A stretch of DNA of 7,894 nucleotides from Actinomycetota bacterium (GTDB lineage: Bacteria > Actinomycetota > Thermoleophilia > Solirubrobacterales > Solirubrobacteraceae): assembly GCA_005788585.1 (NCBI GenBank), contig SYBY01000103.1, positions 1 through 7,894 of the forward strand, given 5' to 3'. The notes beneath the pieces are model-generated. The model ran no database searches. It saw nothing but the letters and a program-made list of their open reading frames with translations, and was not told the DNA's origin. The translations under genes were made by a program, and so were the position numbers. Shown here piece by piece: positions 1 through 6,592 of the stretch. Every line of letters starts with the position of its first letter. Positions within the stretch are counted from its first letter, which is position 1.

Positions 1-478
1 CGGAGAGCTTGGACACGTCGGCGTCGGACGGCGGCAGGCGCAGCGCGTCCATCGCCTGGTCGAGCCGGCTGTCGAGGTTCCAGCCGTCGACGGCGTCGAT
101 CTGCTCCTGGAGCTTGGCGAACTCGTCCGCCGTCTCGTCGGAGTAGTTCGCGGCCAGCTCGTTGAACCGGTCCATGAGCGCCTTGGTCTCGGCGGCGCCG
201 TCCTCGACGTTGCCGCGGACGTCCTTGGTCTCGTCGAGCTGCGGCTCCTGCTCGAGCAGTCCGACCGTCGCGCCGGGCGCGAGCATCGCGTCGCCGCGCA
301 CGTCGGTGTCGCGGCCGGCCATGATCTTCAGCAGCGAGGACTTGCCCGCGCCGTTGTAGCCGAGCACGCCGATCTTCGCCCCGGGCAGGAAGCTGAGGGA
401 GACCTCGTTGAGGACCGTCTTGTCCGGCGGGTAGACCTTGGACAGGCGGTGCATCTGGAAGATGTACTGATGGGCCAT
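1..478 (-). CDS. ettA: Energy-dependent translational throttle protein EttA (ABC-F ATPase), N-terminal part, truncated by window edge
   Basis: ABC-F proteins of the EttA group are soluble twin-ATPase factors. They bind the ribosomal E site and gate the first steps of elongation according to the ATP/ADP ratio. The gene reads leftward from ATG at 478-476 and runs off the window after 159 codons. It starts MAHQYIFQMHRLSKVYPP, very close to the conserved EttA N-terminus. The block SLSFLPGAKIGVLGYNGAGKS follows, with Walker A at residues 40-48 (G40, K46, S47, S48). EQEPQLDE (around residue 76) matches the Q-loop region. The last residues, KLS plus the first base of a Gly codon, are where the LSGGE signature should begin, so the missing part lies in the neighbouring sequence and is not a deletion. 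No strong Shine-Dalgarno is seen; a GGGG run lies just upstream. It is divergent from the GGDEF/EAL gene. Family assignment is strong; completeness cannot be judged. Confidence 0.93.
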   Translation of the reverse strand, partial: MAHQYIFQMHRLSKVYPPDKTVLNEVSLSFLPGAKIGVLGYNGAGKSSLLKIMAGRDTDVRGDAMLAPGATVGLLEQEPQLDETKDVRGNVEDGAAETKALMDRFNELAANYSDETADEFAKLQEQIDAVDGWNLDSRLDQAMDALRLPPSDADVSKLS

Positions 479-557
479 CGCCCCGGGAGGATAGTCGCGC
501 CTCAAGGCGGTCGATCGGGGACCGATTCACGGGATACCCCTTTGAGGGCGATCCGCC
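479..557. promoter_or_regulatory. Divergent intergenic spacer between ettA and the GGDEF/EAL gene
   Basis: This 79-bp spacer must hold the 5' signals of both divergent genes. I see no convincing -35/-10 pair on either strand. Two short inverted repeats stand out: CGCCT/AGGCG at 498-502 and 505-509, and ATCGG/CCGAT at 514-518 and 522-526 with a 3-nt loop. A small palindrome, GGGATACCC, lies at 531-539. They are short enough to arise by chance in G+C-rich DNA, so a regulatory role is only possible. The spacer ends in the ribosome binding site of the plus-strand gene. Confidence 0.45.
544..550 (+). promoter_or_regulatory. Ribosome binding site supporting the GTG start at 558
   Basis: GAGGGCG lies 7 nt before GTG at 558. 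It is the only good purine-rich Shine-Dalgarno-like stretch near the beginning of the frame, and it supports GTG at 558 over the internal ATG at 642. That ATG falls inside the first membrane helix and would remove its basic N-terminal flank. Confidence 0.6.
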
Positions 558-3146
558 GTGCCAAGACCTCCCGCCTCTGTCCAACCGATCGGTGCCCGCG
601 AGCGCAGGCATCCCCGCCATCGCGTGACGGCGCTGGTCGTCATGCTGCTCGCCACGCTGACCGCCGGGGCCGCGTTCCTCGCCGCTGAGCACGACGATCG
701 CGAGCGCGGGGATCGCCAGCAGGGACAGGCGCAGCGCGTCGGGGTGCTGCTCGAGCGGACGACCTCGTCGCCGATGCGCCAGGCCGAGACGATCTCCTGG
801 GCGCTGAGCGGCAGCGACCGCGCCCCCGGACCCACCTTCGACGCGCTCGCGCGCCGCGCGCTGCCCGGCCAGCCGCTCGTGTCCGCGATCGCCCTGGCCG
901 ACCGCCGGACGGACGGCGGCGTCACGACGTACGTCACGCGGCGCCACGTCGCGCGCAGCCGCGAGGCGGGGGACCTCGCGCGCCGCTCCGTCGCGGTGGC
1001 CGGCGGCGACCCCCGGAGCGCGGCGCTCCGCGCGGTGGAGCGCGCCGGTACGCCTCGCGCCACAGCCATCCTGCCGACGGGCCCGTCGTCGCTCGCGGTG
1101 TACTCCCCGGTCCTCGACGATGGCGAGCGCGTCTCGGGCGCGGTGCTCACGGTCTACGACACGAGTGAGATCGTCGGCGCGTTGCGCCGCGCGCTGCCCC
1201 GGACCGTGCCCTTCACGGTCTCCATGGCGGGTCGTCCGCTCCCGGGCGCCGCGGCGACGCCCGCAGATGGGATCACCCAGCGCGTGACGATGGCCGGCCA
1301 GCCGTTCGAGGTCGTCGTCGGCCGCGGCCAGAGCGTGTCCTGGCTGCTCATCGCCGTCCTCGGGATCGGCGGCGTGGTGACCGTCTGCCTCGGGATCCTG
1401 ACCTTCCAGATCCAGCGCCGTGAGGAGTGGGCCATGCGGCTCGTCGACCGGCGGCTGGCCGAACGCGACGCGGCCGAGGAGCGGTTCTCCGCCGCGTTCT
1501 CCCACGCGCCGATCGGCATGGCGCTCGTCGCGCTCGACGGGGAGATCCTGCAGGCCAACGCGGCATTCGCGACGATGATCGGCGCCGAGCGCGGCCGTCT
1601 CGCGGGACGCCCGATCGTCGAGGTCCTGGTGCCCGCCGAGCGCCCGTGGGTCGCCGACTCGCTCGGCATGCTCGAGCCCGGGCTCCAGCGCGTCGTCCAC
1701 GCCGAGCGCCGCTGCCTGCATGCCGACGGGCACATCGTGTGGACCGCCGTCTCGCTGACGCTGACGCGTGACGGCACCGGCGCCCCTGAGCACCTGCTCG
1801 CGCAGTTCGAGGACATCTCCGACCGGCGGCGCTACGAGGCCCACCTCAAGCACCTGGCGGATCACGACCCCCTCACGGGCCTGTACAACCGCCGCGCGTT
1901 CGAGCGCGAGCTCGACCGCCACCTCGAGCGCGTGCGCGAGGACGGCGCGCGCGGGGCCGCGATCGTCGTCGACGTCGACCACTTCAAGCAGATCAACGAC
2001 CTCGAGGGCCACCACGCGGGCGACGACCTCATCAAGGCGATCGCCCGCGGACTGCGCCAGCGCGTCCGTCTCGGCGACGTGCTCGCCCGGCTCGGCGGCG
2101 ACGAGTTCGCCGTGCTCATGCGCGAGGGCGGCCTCGCGGAGGCCCGCCACCTCGCCAACGTCGTGCTCGACGCCATCCGCGAGCAGCACATCGTCACGTC
2201 GAGCGGCCGCACGCGGGCGATCACGGGCAGCGCCGGGATCGCCCTGTTCGACGGCCGTGAGGACGCGACGGGCGAGACGATCCTCGTCGACGCCGACCTT
2301 GCCATGTACGACGCGAAGGAAGGCGGGCGCGACCGGATCGCGGAAGCCGCGCCGGCCGAGGACCGCCAGGCGGGGACCCGCACGCGCCTGACCTGGATGG
2401 ATCGGATCCGCGACGCGCTCGACGACGAGCGGTTCGTCCTGTACGCCCAGCCGATCGTGTCCCTGGAGACCGGCGACACCGAGCAGTACGAGCTGTTGCT
2501 GCGGATGCGCGACGAGGACGGCACGGTCATCCCACCCGGCGCATTCCTCTCGGTCGCCGAGCGCAGCGGGCTGATCGGCCGGATCGACCGCTGGGTCGTC
2601 ACCCGGGCGATCGACCTCCTTGCCGCGTCCGGCGCGGGCGGTCCGACGTTCGAGGTCAACCTGTCGGGCTCGTCGATCGGCGACGAGGTCCTGCTCGAGC
2701 TCATCGAGCGCCGGCTGCGGGAGACCGGGGTCAACCCGGGGCGCCTCGTCTTCGAGATCACCGAGACCGTCGCGGTCGCCGACGTCCCGCGCGCGCAGGC
2801 GTTCGCGGCACGGCTGAACGAGCTCGGCTGCCGCTTCGCGCTTGACGACTTCGGCTCGGGCTTCGGGTCCTTCTACTACCTCAAGCACCTGCCGTTCGAC
2901 TTCCTGAAGATCGACGGCGAGTTCGTCCGCGACTGCGCGCGCGACCAGACCGACCGGCTGATCATCAGCGCCGCGGTCGATATCGCTCGCGGCCTCGGCA
3001 AGCGCACCATCGCGGAGGTCATCGAGGACGACGGGACGTGGCAGGCGCTGCGGGATCTCGGCGTCGACGACGGCCAGGGCTTCTACCTCGGCCGCCCGGA
3101 GCCGGTCGAGAACGTCATCGCGGCGCACCGGCGCCAGGCCAGCTGA
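558..3146 (+). CDS. Membrane-bound diguanylate cyclase/phosphodiesterase: CHASE-like sensor, PAS, GGDEF and EAL domains
   Basis: This 862-residue protein should make and/or break cyclic di-GMP at the membrane in response to an external cue. A basic N-terminus precedes TM1 (about 23-43). An extracytoplasmic region (44-261) follows; its later half resembles CHASE domains (AALRAVERAGTPRA, then AVYSPVLDDGE). TM2 is about 262-283. A PAS domain with a PAC-like end (ISDRRRYE) covers about 307-428. GGDEF begins at DHDPLTGLYNR (435-445) and shows Mg ligand D472 (VDVDHFKQIND), guanine-contacting N480 and D489, the intact GGDEF at 513-517, and the inhibitory I-site R504-x-x-D507 six residues ahead. EAL has E645 in ELLLR (an ELL variant), N701, E733, D763-D764, K784, E820 and Q840, so the catalytic set looks complete. 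Both activities are therefore plausible; which one dominates cannot be read from sequence. The TPR gene follows after 23 bp, probably in the same transcript. Confidence 0.95.
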   Translation: MPRPPASVQPIGARERRHPRHRVTALVVMLLATLTAGAAFLAAEHDDRERGDRQQGQAQRVGVLLERTTSSPMRQAETISWALSGSDRAPGPTFDALARRALPGQPLVSAIALADRRTDGGVTTYVTRRHVARSREAGDLARRSVAVAGGDPRSAALRAVERAGTPRATAILPTGPSSLAVYSPVLDDGERVSGAVLTVYDTSEIVGALRRALPRTVPFTVSMAGRPLPGAAATPADGITQRVTMAGQPFEVVVGRGQSVSWLLIAVLGIGGVVTVCLGILTFQIQRREEWAMRLVDRRLAERDAAEERFSAAFSHAPIGMALVALDGEILQANAAFATMIGAERGRLAGRPIVEVLVPAERPWVADSLGMLEPGLQRVVHAERRCLHADGHIVWTAVSLTLTRDGTGAPEHLLAQFEDISDRRRYEAHLKHLADHDPLTGLYNRRAFERELDRHLERVREDGARGAAIVVDVDHFKQINDLEGHHAGDDLIKAIARGLRQRVRLGDVLARLGGDEFAVLMREGGLAEARHLANVVLDAIREQHIVTSSGRTRAITGSAGIALFDGREDATGETILVDADLAMYDAKEGGRDRIAEAAPAEDRQAGTRTRLTWMDRIRDALDDERFVLYAQPIVSLETGDTEQYELLLRMRDEDGTVIPPGAFLSVAERSGLIGRIDRWVVTRAIDLLAASGAGGPTFEVNLSGSSIGDEVLLELIERRLRETGVNPGRLVFEITETVAVADVPRAQAFAARLNELGCRFALDDFGSGFGSFYYLKHLPFDFLKIDGEFVRDCARDQTDRLIISAAVDIARGLGKRTIAEVIEDDGTWQALRDLGVDDGQGFYLGRPEPVENVIAAHRRQAS

Positions 3147-3158
3147 GCCGGCCGCGCT

Positions 3159-3162
3159 AAGG
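3159..3162 (+). promoter_or_regulatory. Ribosome binding site of the J-like/TPR gene
   Basis: AAGG lies 7 nt upstream of ATG 3170 within the 23-bp gap after the GGDEF/EAL stop codon. Its presence, and the lack of room for a separate promoter, support translation of this gene from a shared mRNA and fix the start at 3170. Confidence 0.5.
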
Positions 3163-3169
3163 TCGCCCG

Positions 3170-4423
3170 ATGGCAGCAATCCTCGATGTCGAGCAGGCGC
3201 TGCTCCTCCTCGAACTCGAGCCGCCGTTCGACCAGCGCGCGGTCCAGCTTGCGCGCCGCAGGATGGCCAAGGTCTGGCATCCGGACATCGCGCCGCCCGG
3301 CAAGCAGTACGAGCACGAGCGCCACCTGAAGGCGATCAACGAGGCGGCCGACCAGCTCGAGTCGCTCGCCGAGCAGTCGCGCGGCGGGAAGGTCACGCGC
3401 AACGCCGTGAAGGTCAGCGCCGCCGCCGCGCGCGCCGCGCGCGAGGAGGCCGGCCGCCGCGCGTACGAGCAGGAGCAGGCGCAGCGGGCCGCCAATGCCG
3501 ACAAGCGTAAGCACGATCCGTTCGGCGACCGCACGCCCGACCACTCGGTCGTCCATCGCTACGCGCGGTGCCTGTCCTACCCCGAGTGGGGCGTCGGGTC
3601 GGTCACCGGCATCTACTTCACGGGCGAGGGCGACGACATCCAGCAGTGGGCGCGCGTGAAGTTCCAGCCGGGGGTGCGGACGGTCCCCGCCGGGTCGCTG
3701 CAGTTCGTCGACTTCTCCAAGCCCGACCCCAGCGCCGACCGGGTGCAGCGGTTCATGACCGCCGCGCAGCACGCCATGCACGAGGGCGACTACCCGCTGG
3801 CCGCGCAGCGGCTCATCTACGCGCGCGACGCCGACCCGGCGAACACCGCGGTCCTGCGCCTGCTGACGCTGGCGTTCTGGCAGGCGGGCGATCTCGCGGC
3901 CGCCGCGCGGACCGTGCGCGACTGGGCGCGGGTCGACGGCGCTCGCCCCACGGCGCACCGGTTCGCCGCCCGCATCTACGAGGACATGCGCGCGGTCGAC
4001 CTGGCCGAGGAGGCCGCCGGCCGGGCGGTGCGCTGCGCGCCGTCGGACGCGTCGGCGTGGGAGCGGCTGGGGCGCCTGCGCCTGAAGCTCATGGACCGTG
4101 AGGGCGCGATCGGCGCGCTGGAGACCGCGCGGCGGCTCGGCCCGACGTCCGAGGGGCTGCTCGACCTCGCGCTGGCGTACCACCTGGCGGGCGACGTGGG
4201 CGCGGAGGTGACGGCGTGCGAGCAGGCGACGATGCTCGCGCCCGACAGCGCCGCGGCGTGGTCGCGGTACGCCCACGCCCTGACGCGCACCGACCGCGTG
4301 ACCGACGCGATCGCCGCGTGCGAACGCGCCCTGCAGCTCACTCCACCGCCCGGCGACGCGGAGGTCGCGGCCCTGCTGGAGCGCCTGCGCGAACAGGCGC
4401 CACGGGTGCTGCCAGCGGCCTGA
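3170..4423 (+). CDS. Soluble J-domain-like, SH3/Tudor-like and TPR-repeat protein of unknown function
   Basis: I do not recognise this 417-residue protein as a named family, but its parts are readable. Residues about 6-70 look like a degenerate J-domain. A helix rich in Arg/Lys leads to the HPD tripeptide H37-P38-D39, and HLKAINEAADQLESL resembles J-domain helix III. HPD is the motif that stimulates DnaK-type ATPases, so co-chaperone activity is possible. An Ala/Arg/Glu-rich helical linker (about 75-120) follows. A compact beta-rich stretch (130-182, YPEWGVGSVTGIYF to SLQFVDF) resembles the SH3/Tudor-like fold found at the C-terminus of UvrD/PcrA helicases. From about 195 to 400 there are six roughly 34-residue TPR-like repeats, for example AAQHAMHEGDYPLAAQRL and DAIAACERALQLTP, a protein-binding scaffold. 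No signal peptide or membrane helix is seen, so it is cytosolic. It follows the c-di-GMP gene and ends 5 bp from the convergent VOC gene. Confidence 0.85.
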   Translation: MAAILDVEQALLLLELEPPFDQRAVQLARRRMAKVWHPDIAPPGKQYEHERHLKAINEAADQLESLAEQSRGGKVTRNAVKVSAAAARAAREEAGRRAYEQEQAQRAANADKRKHDPFGDRTPDHSVVHRYARCLSYPEWGVGSVTGIYFTGEGDDIQQWARVKFQPGVRTVPAGSLQFVDFSKPDPSADRVQRFMTAAQHAMHEGDYPLAAQRLIYARDADPANTAVLRLLTLAFWQAGDLAAAARTVRDWARVDGARPTAHRFAARIYEDMRAVDLAEEAAGRAVRCAPSDASAWERLGRLRLKLMDREGAIGALETARRLGPTSEGLLDLALAYHLAGDVGAEVTACEQATMLAPDSAAAWSRYAHALTRTDRVTDAIAACERALQLTPPPGDAEVAALLERLREQAPRVLPAA

Positions 4424-4428
4424 CCCGC

Positions 4429-4863
4429 TCAGGGCAACTGCGGGAGGCCTCGCTCGTCGAGCGGCCAGCCCGGGTTGTGGGCGAGCTCCCACAGGTGACC
4501 GTCGGGGTCGAGCACGTACGACGTGTACCCGCCCCAGAACGTCTCGTGCGGCGCGCGCTGCGGCGTCGCGCCGGCCTCGACCCAGCGGGCGAACACCGCA
4601 TCGACCGTCTCGCGGTCGGGCAGGTTCATGGCGATCGACGAGCCGCGGAACGCGGGCGCGGGGTCCGCCGGCAGCTGCGCGTCGTCGGCGAGCTTGCCGT
4701 GGCTCCAGAGGCCGAGGTGCGTCCCCGCGCAGCGCAGGAACGTCACCTCGCCCTCGACGGAGTCGGTCGACCGCGTGAAGCCGACGGCTTCGTAGAACGC
4801 GGTCGCGCGCTCGACGTCTGTGACGCCGAGGGTCAGGAGGCTCGGGCCGGCGGGGACGGGCAT
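4429..4863 (-). CDS. VOC superfamily protein (glyoxalase/bleomycin-resistance/dioxygenase fold)
   Basis: The product is 144 residues, normal for a single-chain VOC protein with two beta-alpha-beta-beta-beta modules. Module 1 starts LLTLGVTDVERATAFYEAVGF. Module 2 ends with the typical YVLDPDGHLWELAHNP. Of the four usual metal-ligand positions only the final Glu (E126) is evident. The first strand of each module carries Leu or Met/Asn where His or Gln is common, so a classical glyoxalase I metal site is unlikely; ligand binding or a different chemistry is possible. I chose ATG 4863. The frame stays open to 4977, but that extension would run through the hairpin at 4886-4926 and into the exporter's coding region, and the VOC fold begins only after residue 1 of the short form. 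The upstream GCGGGT is a weak ribosome site. It lies downstream of, and co-directional with, the DHA2 exporter, and converges on the TPR gene. Substrate is unknown. Confidence 0.88.
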   Translation of the reverse strand: MPVPAGPSLLTLGVTDVERATAFYEAVGFTRSTDSVEGEVTFLRCAGTHLGLWSHGKLADDAQLPADPAPAFRGSSIAMNLPDRETVDAVFARWVEAGATPQRAPHETFWGGYTSYVLDPDGHLWELAHNPGWPLDERGLPQLP

Positions 4864-4885
4864 GACCCGCAGGCTACCCGCGGTC

Positions 4886-4926
4886 CGGGGCGAGTTTGCG
4901 TCCATGACGAACGCAAACTCGCCCCG
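4886..4926. repeat. Perfect 16-bp inverted repeat with 9-nt loop, candidate terminator or dispersed palindromic element
   Basis: Arms 4886-4901 and 4911-4926 are exact reverse complements, separated by CCATGACGA (4902-4910). The arms contain an AT-richer core (GAGTTTGCGT) unlike the surrounding G+C-rich sequence. The element begins 5 bp beyond the exporter's stop codon (read on the minus strand) and ends 22 bp before the VOC start. As RNA it would form a very stable stem in either orientation. There is no T-run after the distal arm, so it is not a standard intrinsic terminator; a tail-less terminator, an mRNA 3'-end stabiliser or a REP-like repeated palindrome are the alternatives. Confidence 0.8.
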
Positions 4927-4931
4927 CACGC

Positions 4932-6329
4932 CTACGCGGCTTCGGCCACCGGCTCCAGCGCCGGCTCGTGCCGCCACATCAGCGCCGCGAACACCGCCGC
5001 CCCGCCGATCGCGATCGCCGCGCAGACGATCGACGCGTCGTGGAGCCCGTCGACGAACCCCTGCGGGTTGCCCCCGCCCAGCGCGGCACCCGTGGGGAAC
5101 AGCGCGCCCAGTCCGGCGACGCCGACGGCGATGCCCGCCTGGCGGAACGTGTCGTTGACGCCGGCGGCCAGGCCCGCGTCACGCGTGGGCACCGCGCGCA
5201 GCGCGATCGCCGACACCGCCGGGTTGAACAGGCCGGTGCCGATGAGCGCGATCACCGAGACCGGCAGCATCACGGTCCACGACGAGTCGGGCTGCAGCAG
5301 CAGCCCGAGCGCCATCCCGCCGCCGACGAGCAGCAGCCCCACGGTGACCATCACCGGGTGCGAGATCCGGTCGCCGAGCGACGCGGTCGCCCCGGACACG
5401 ATGAACATCACGATCGTGCCCGGCAGATAGACGAGGCCGGCCTCGATCGCGGAGAGCCCGAGGATCTGCTGGAGGTACAGCGTCGTGTAGAGGAACACGG
5501 CGAAGAACGACGAGCTGATCGCGAACGCCGCGACCTGGGCCCCGGTGAACGCCCGGTTGCGGAACAGCCCGAGCGGCAGCATCGGGTGCGCGACTCGCAG
5601 TTCGATCACCGCGAACACGGCGAGCATCACGAGGCCGCCGGCGAGCATCGCGACGATCTGGGTCGAACCCCAGCCGACCTCGTTGCCACGCAGCAGCCCA
5701 GTCACGACCAGGACGAGCGCGACGGCGAGCGCCGCCTGACCGGGCCAGTCCACCGGACGGGCGAGCGGGTCGACCGACTCGCGCACCTTCAGCAGCGTGA
5801 TCGCGATGATCGCGAGGCCGATCGGGACGTTGATCAGGAAGATCCACTCCCAGCCGAGCCCGGTCGTCAGCGCGCCGCCGACGAGCGGGCCGATGGCGAA
5901 TGCGGCACCGATCGTCGCGCCGTACGCGGCGAGGGCGCCGGCACGCTCCTCGTCGCTCGGGAAGGCATCCGCCAGCAGTGCCAGCGACACGGCGAACATC
6001 GCGGCGGCGCCGAGGCCCTGGACCGCCCGGGCGATGTCGAGAACGACGATGCCGCCGGCCATCGCGCACGCCGCCGAGGCGGCGGTGAACACCGCGAGGC
6101 CCGCGATGAAGACGCGTTTGCGCCCGAGCCGGTCGGCGAGGGAGCCGGTGGTGAGCACGACCGCGGCGAGGGCGACGGTATACGCGTCGACCACCCACTG
6201 CAGGCCGGTCAATCCTGCATCAAGGTCGGCGGCGATGTCGGAGAGCGCCGTGTTCACCACGGCGATGTCGAGCATGAGCATCGCGGTGGCGGCGCACACG
6301 ACGAGCAGGGTCCAGTGCTGACGGGACAT
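4932..6329 (-). CDS. MFS multidrug exporter of the DHA2 (14-TM, EmrB/QacA-like) group
   Basis: This 465-residue integral membrane protein should export drugs or other small hydrophobic compounds in exchange for protons. Diagnostic motifs are in order. LDIAVVNTALSDI around D21 and N26 is the motif D1 that separates 14-TM from 12-TM exporters. Motif A is GSLADRLGRKRV at 62-73 (D66, R67, R70, K71). R101 in RAVQGLG corresponds to motif B. Motif C is at 141-152, with G147-P148 and G151-G152, typical of antiporters. Many further hydrophobic helices follow to about residue 450, then a short polar tail, EPALEPVAEAA. Length fits the family. ATG 6329 has a good AAAGGA ribosome site. The VOC gene follows after 68 bp, separated by the perfect hairpin. 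No regulator gene (TetR or MarR) is adjacent, which is somewhat unusual for such exporters. Substrate cannot be predicted. Confidence 0.94.
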   Translation of the reverse strand: MSRQHWTLLVVCAATAMLMLDIAVVNTALSDIAADLDAGLTGLQWVVDAYTVALAAVVLTTGSLADRLGRKRVFIAGLAVFTAASAACAMAGGIVVLDIARAVQGLGAAAMFAVSLALLADAFPSDEERAGALAAYGATIGAAFAIGPLVGGALTTGLGWEWIFLINVPIGLAIIAITLLKVRESVDPLARPVDWPGQAALAVALVLVVTGLLRGNEVGWGSTQIVAMLAGGLVMLAVFAVIELRVAHPMLPLGLFRNRAFTGAQVAAFAISSSFFAVFLYTTLYLQQILGLSAIEAGLVYLPGTIVMFIVSGATASLGDRISHPVMVTVGLLLVGGGMALGLLLQPDSSWTVMLPVSVIALIGTGLFNPAVSAIALRAVPTRDAGLAAGVNDTFRQAGIAVGVAGLGALFPTGAALGGGNPQGFVDGLHDASIVCAAIAIGGAAVFAALMWRHEPALEPVAEAA

Positions 6330-6391
6330 GGGGGTCCTTTCGAGAGGAGACGGTGGTCATCGACCGTGATCCTCCAGGCGCGTGGACCCCC
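6330..6391 (-). promoter_or_regulatory. Inverted repeat that could mask the exporter's ribosome binding site
   Basis: GGGGGTCC at 6330-6337 is the exact reverse complement of GGACCCCC at 6384-6391, 46 bp apart. In the exporter's mRNA (minus strand) the downstream copy covers the last bases of the ribosome site and the spacer before ATG. An 8-bp G/C-rich stem could therefore reduce translation. The stem does not extend in either direction, and G+C-rich DNA produces such matches by chance. Confidence 0.3.
6335..6340 (-). promoter_or_regulatory. Ribosome binding site of the DHA2 exporter
   Basis: Read on the minus strand this is AAAGGA, 5 nt before ATG 6329. It is the clearest Shine-Dalgarno sequence in the window and fixes the exporter's start, placing the LDIAVVN motif in the first membrane helix as expected. 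Confidence 0.7.
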
Positions 6392-6592
6392 TGCCATCGG
6401 GTGTCACCCCGAACCGGACCCCAAGGTTTGCGGCCGTGCCCCCGGACACCCCGTGCGCCCCTCGGCGGGTTGTCCAGAAAACCGGCGACAAGTCGCAGTT
6501 CCGGCGCGACCGGCCGATCACCCGGAACAGCGACCGCCCGCCTGGGCGCCTCTGCCCCCGTCCTCCCGCCGGCAACCCAGCACCCACTCACC

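Larger units (their letters stand above)
6330..6592. promoter_or_regulatory. Divergent intergenic region between the DHA2 exporter and the secreted glycosidase
   Basis: This 263-bp stretch shows no credible gene; open frames across it lack ribosome sites or overlap the real genes. It should contain two divergent promoters, but I cannot point to a clear -35/-10 pair, as is common in high-G+C genomes. Possible operator-like elements are an imperfect 24-bp palindrome at 6352-6375 (GGTGG and CCTCC ends, CG pairs near the centre; only half the positions are symmetric) and TTGTC/GACAA at 6470-6474 and 6487-6491, 12 bp apart. Base composition is C-rich on the plus strand in the last 60 bp before the glycosidase start. 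Confidence 0.5.

Noticed and set aside
449..688. Short plus-strand frame across the ettA start and the spacer
   Set aside because: No ribosome site. It overlaps ettA and the GGDEF/EAL gene in other frames and gives an Arg-rich product without any domain.
1154..1816. Minus-strand frames within the GGDEF/EAL gene (also 1862-2761)
   Set aside because: Ser/Arg-rich antisense translations without domains, fully inside a gene whose sense product has intact TM, PAS, GGDEF and EAL motifs.
4424..4444. Small stem CCCGC/GCGGG between the convergent TPR and VOC genes as a bidirectional terminator
   Set aside because: Only 5 bp with an 11-nt loop and no T-run. It lies partly inside the VOC coding end, so there is too little to call a terminator.
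3083..4492. 469-codon open frame on the minus strand opposite the TPR gene
   Set aside because: Its product is low-complexity Arg/Ala/Gly/Val-rich sequence with no recognisable domain. It lies antisense to a gene with clear domains and codon bias, as expected for open antisense frames in G+C-rich DNA.
4864..4977. N-terminal extension of the VOC protein to a start at 4977
   Set aside because: It would translate through the palindrome and overlap the exporter's 3' coding end. The added residues match no fold and the VOC domain is complete without them.
6352..6375. Imperfect 24-bp palindrome as a TetR-type operator for the exporter
   Set aside because: Only 12 of 24 positions are symmetric and there is no adjacent regulator gene; mentioned in the intergenic entry but not called as a site.
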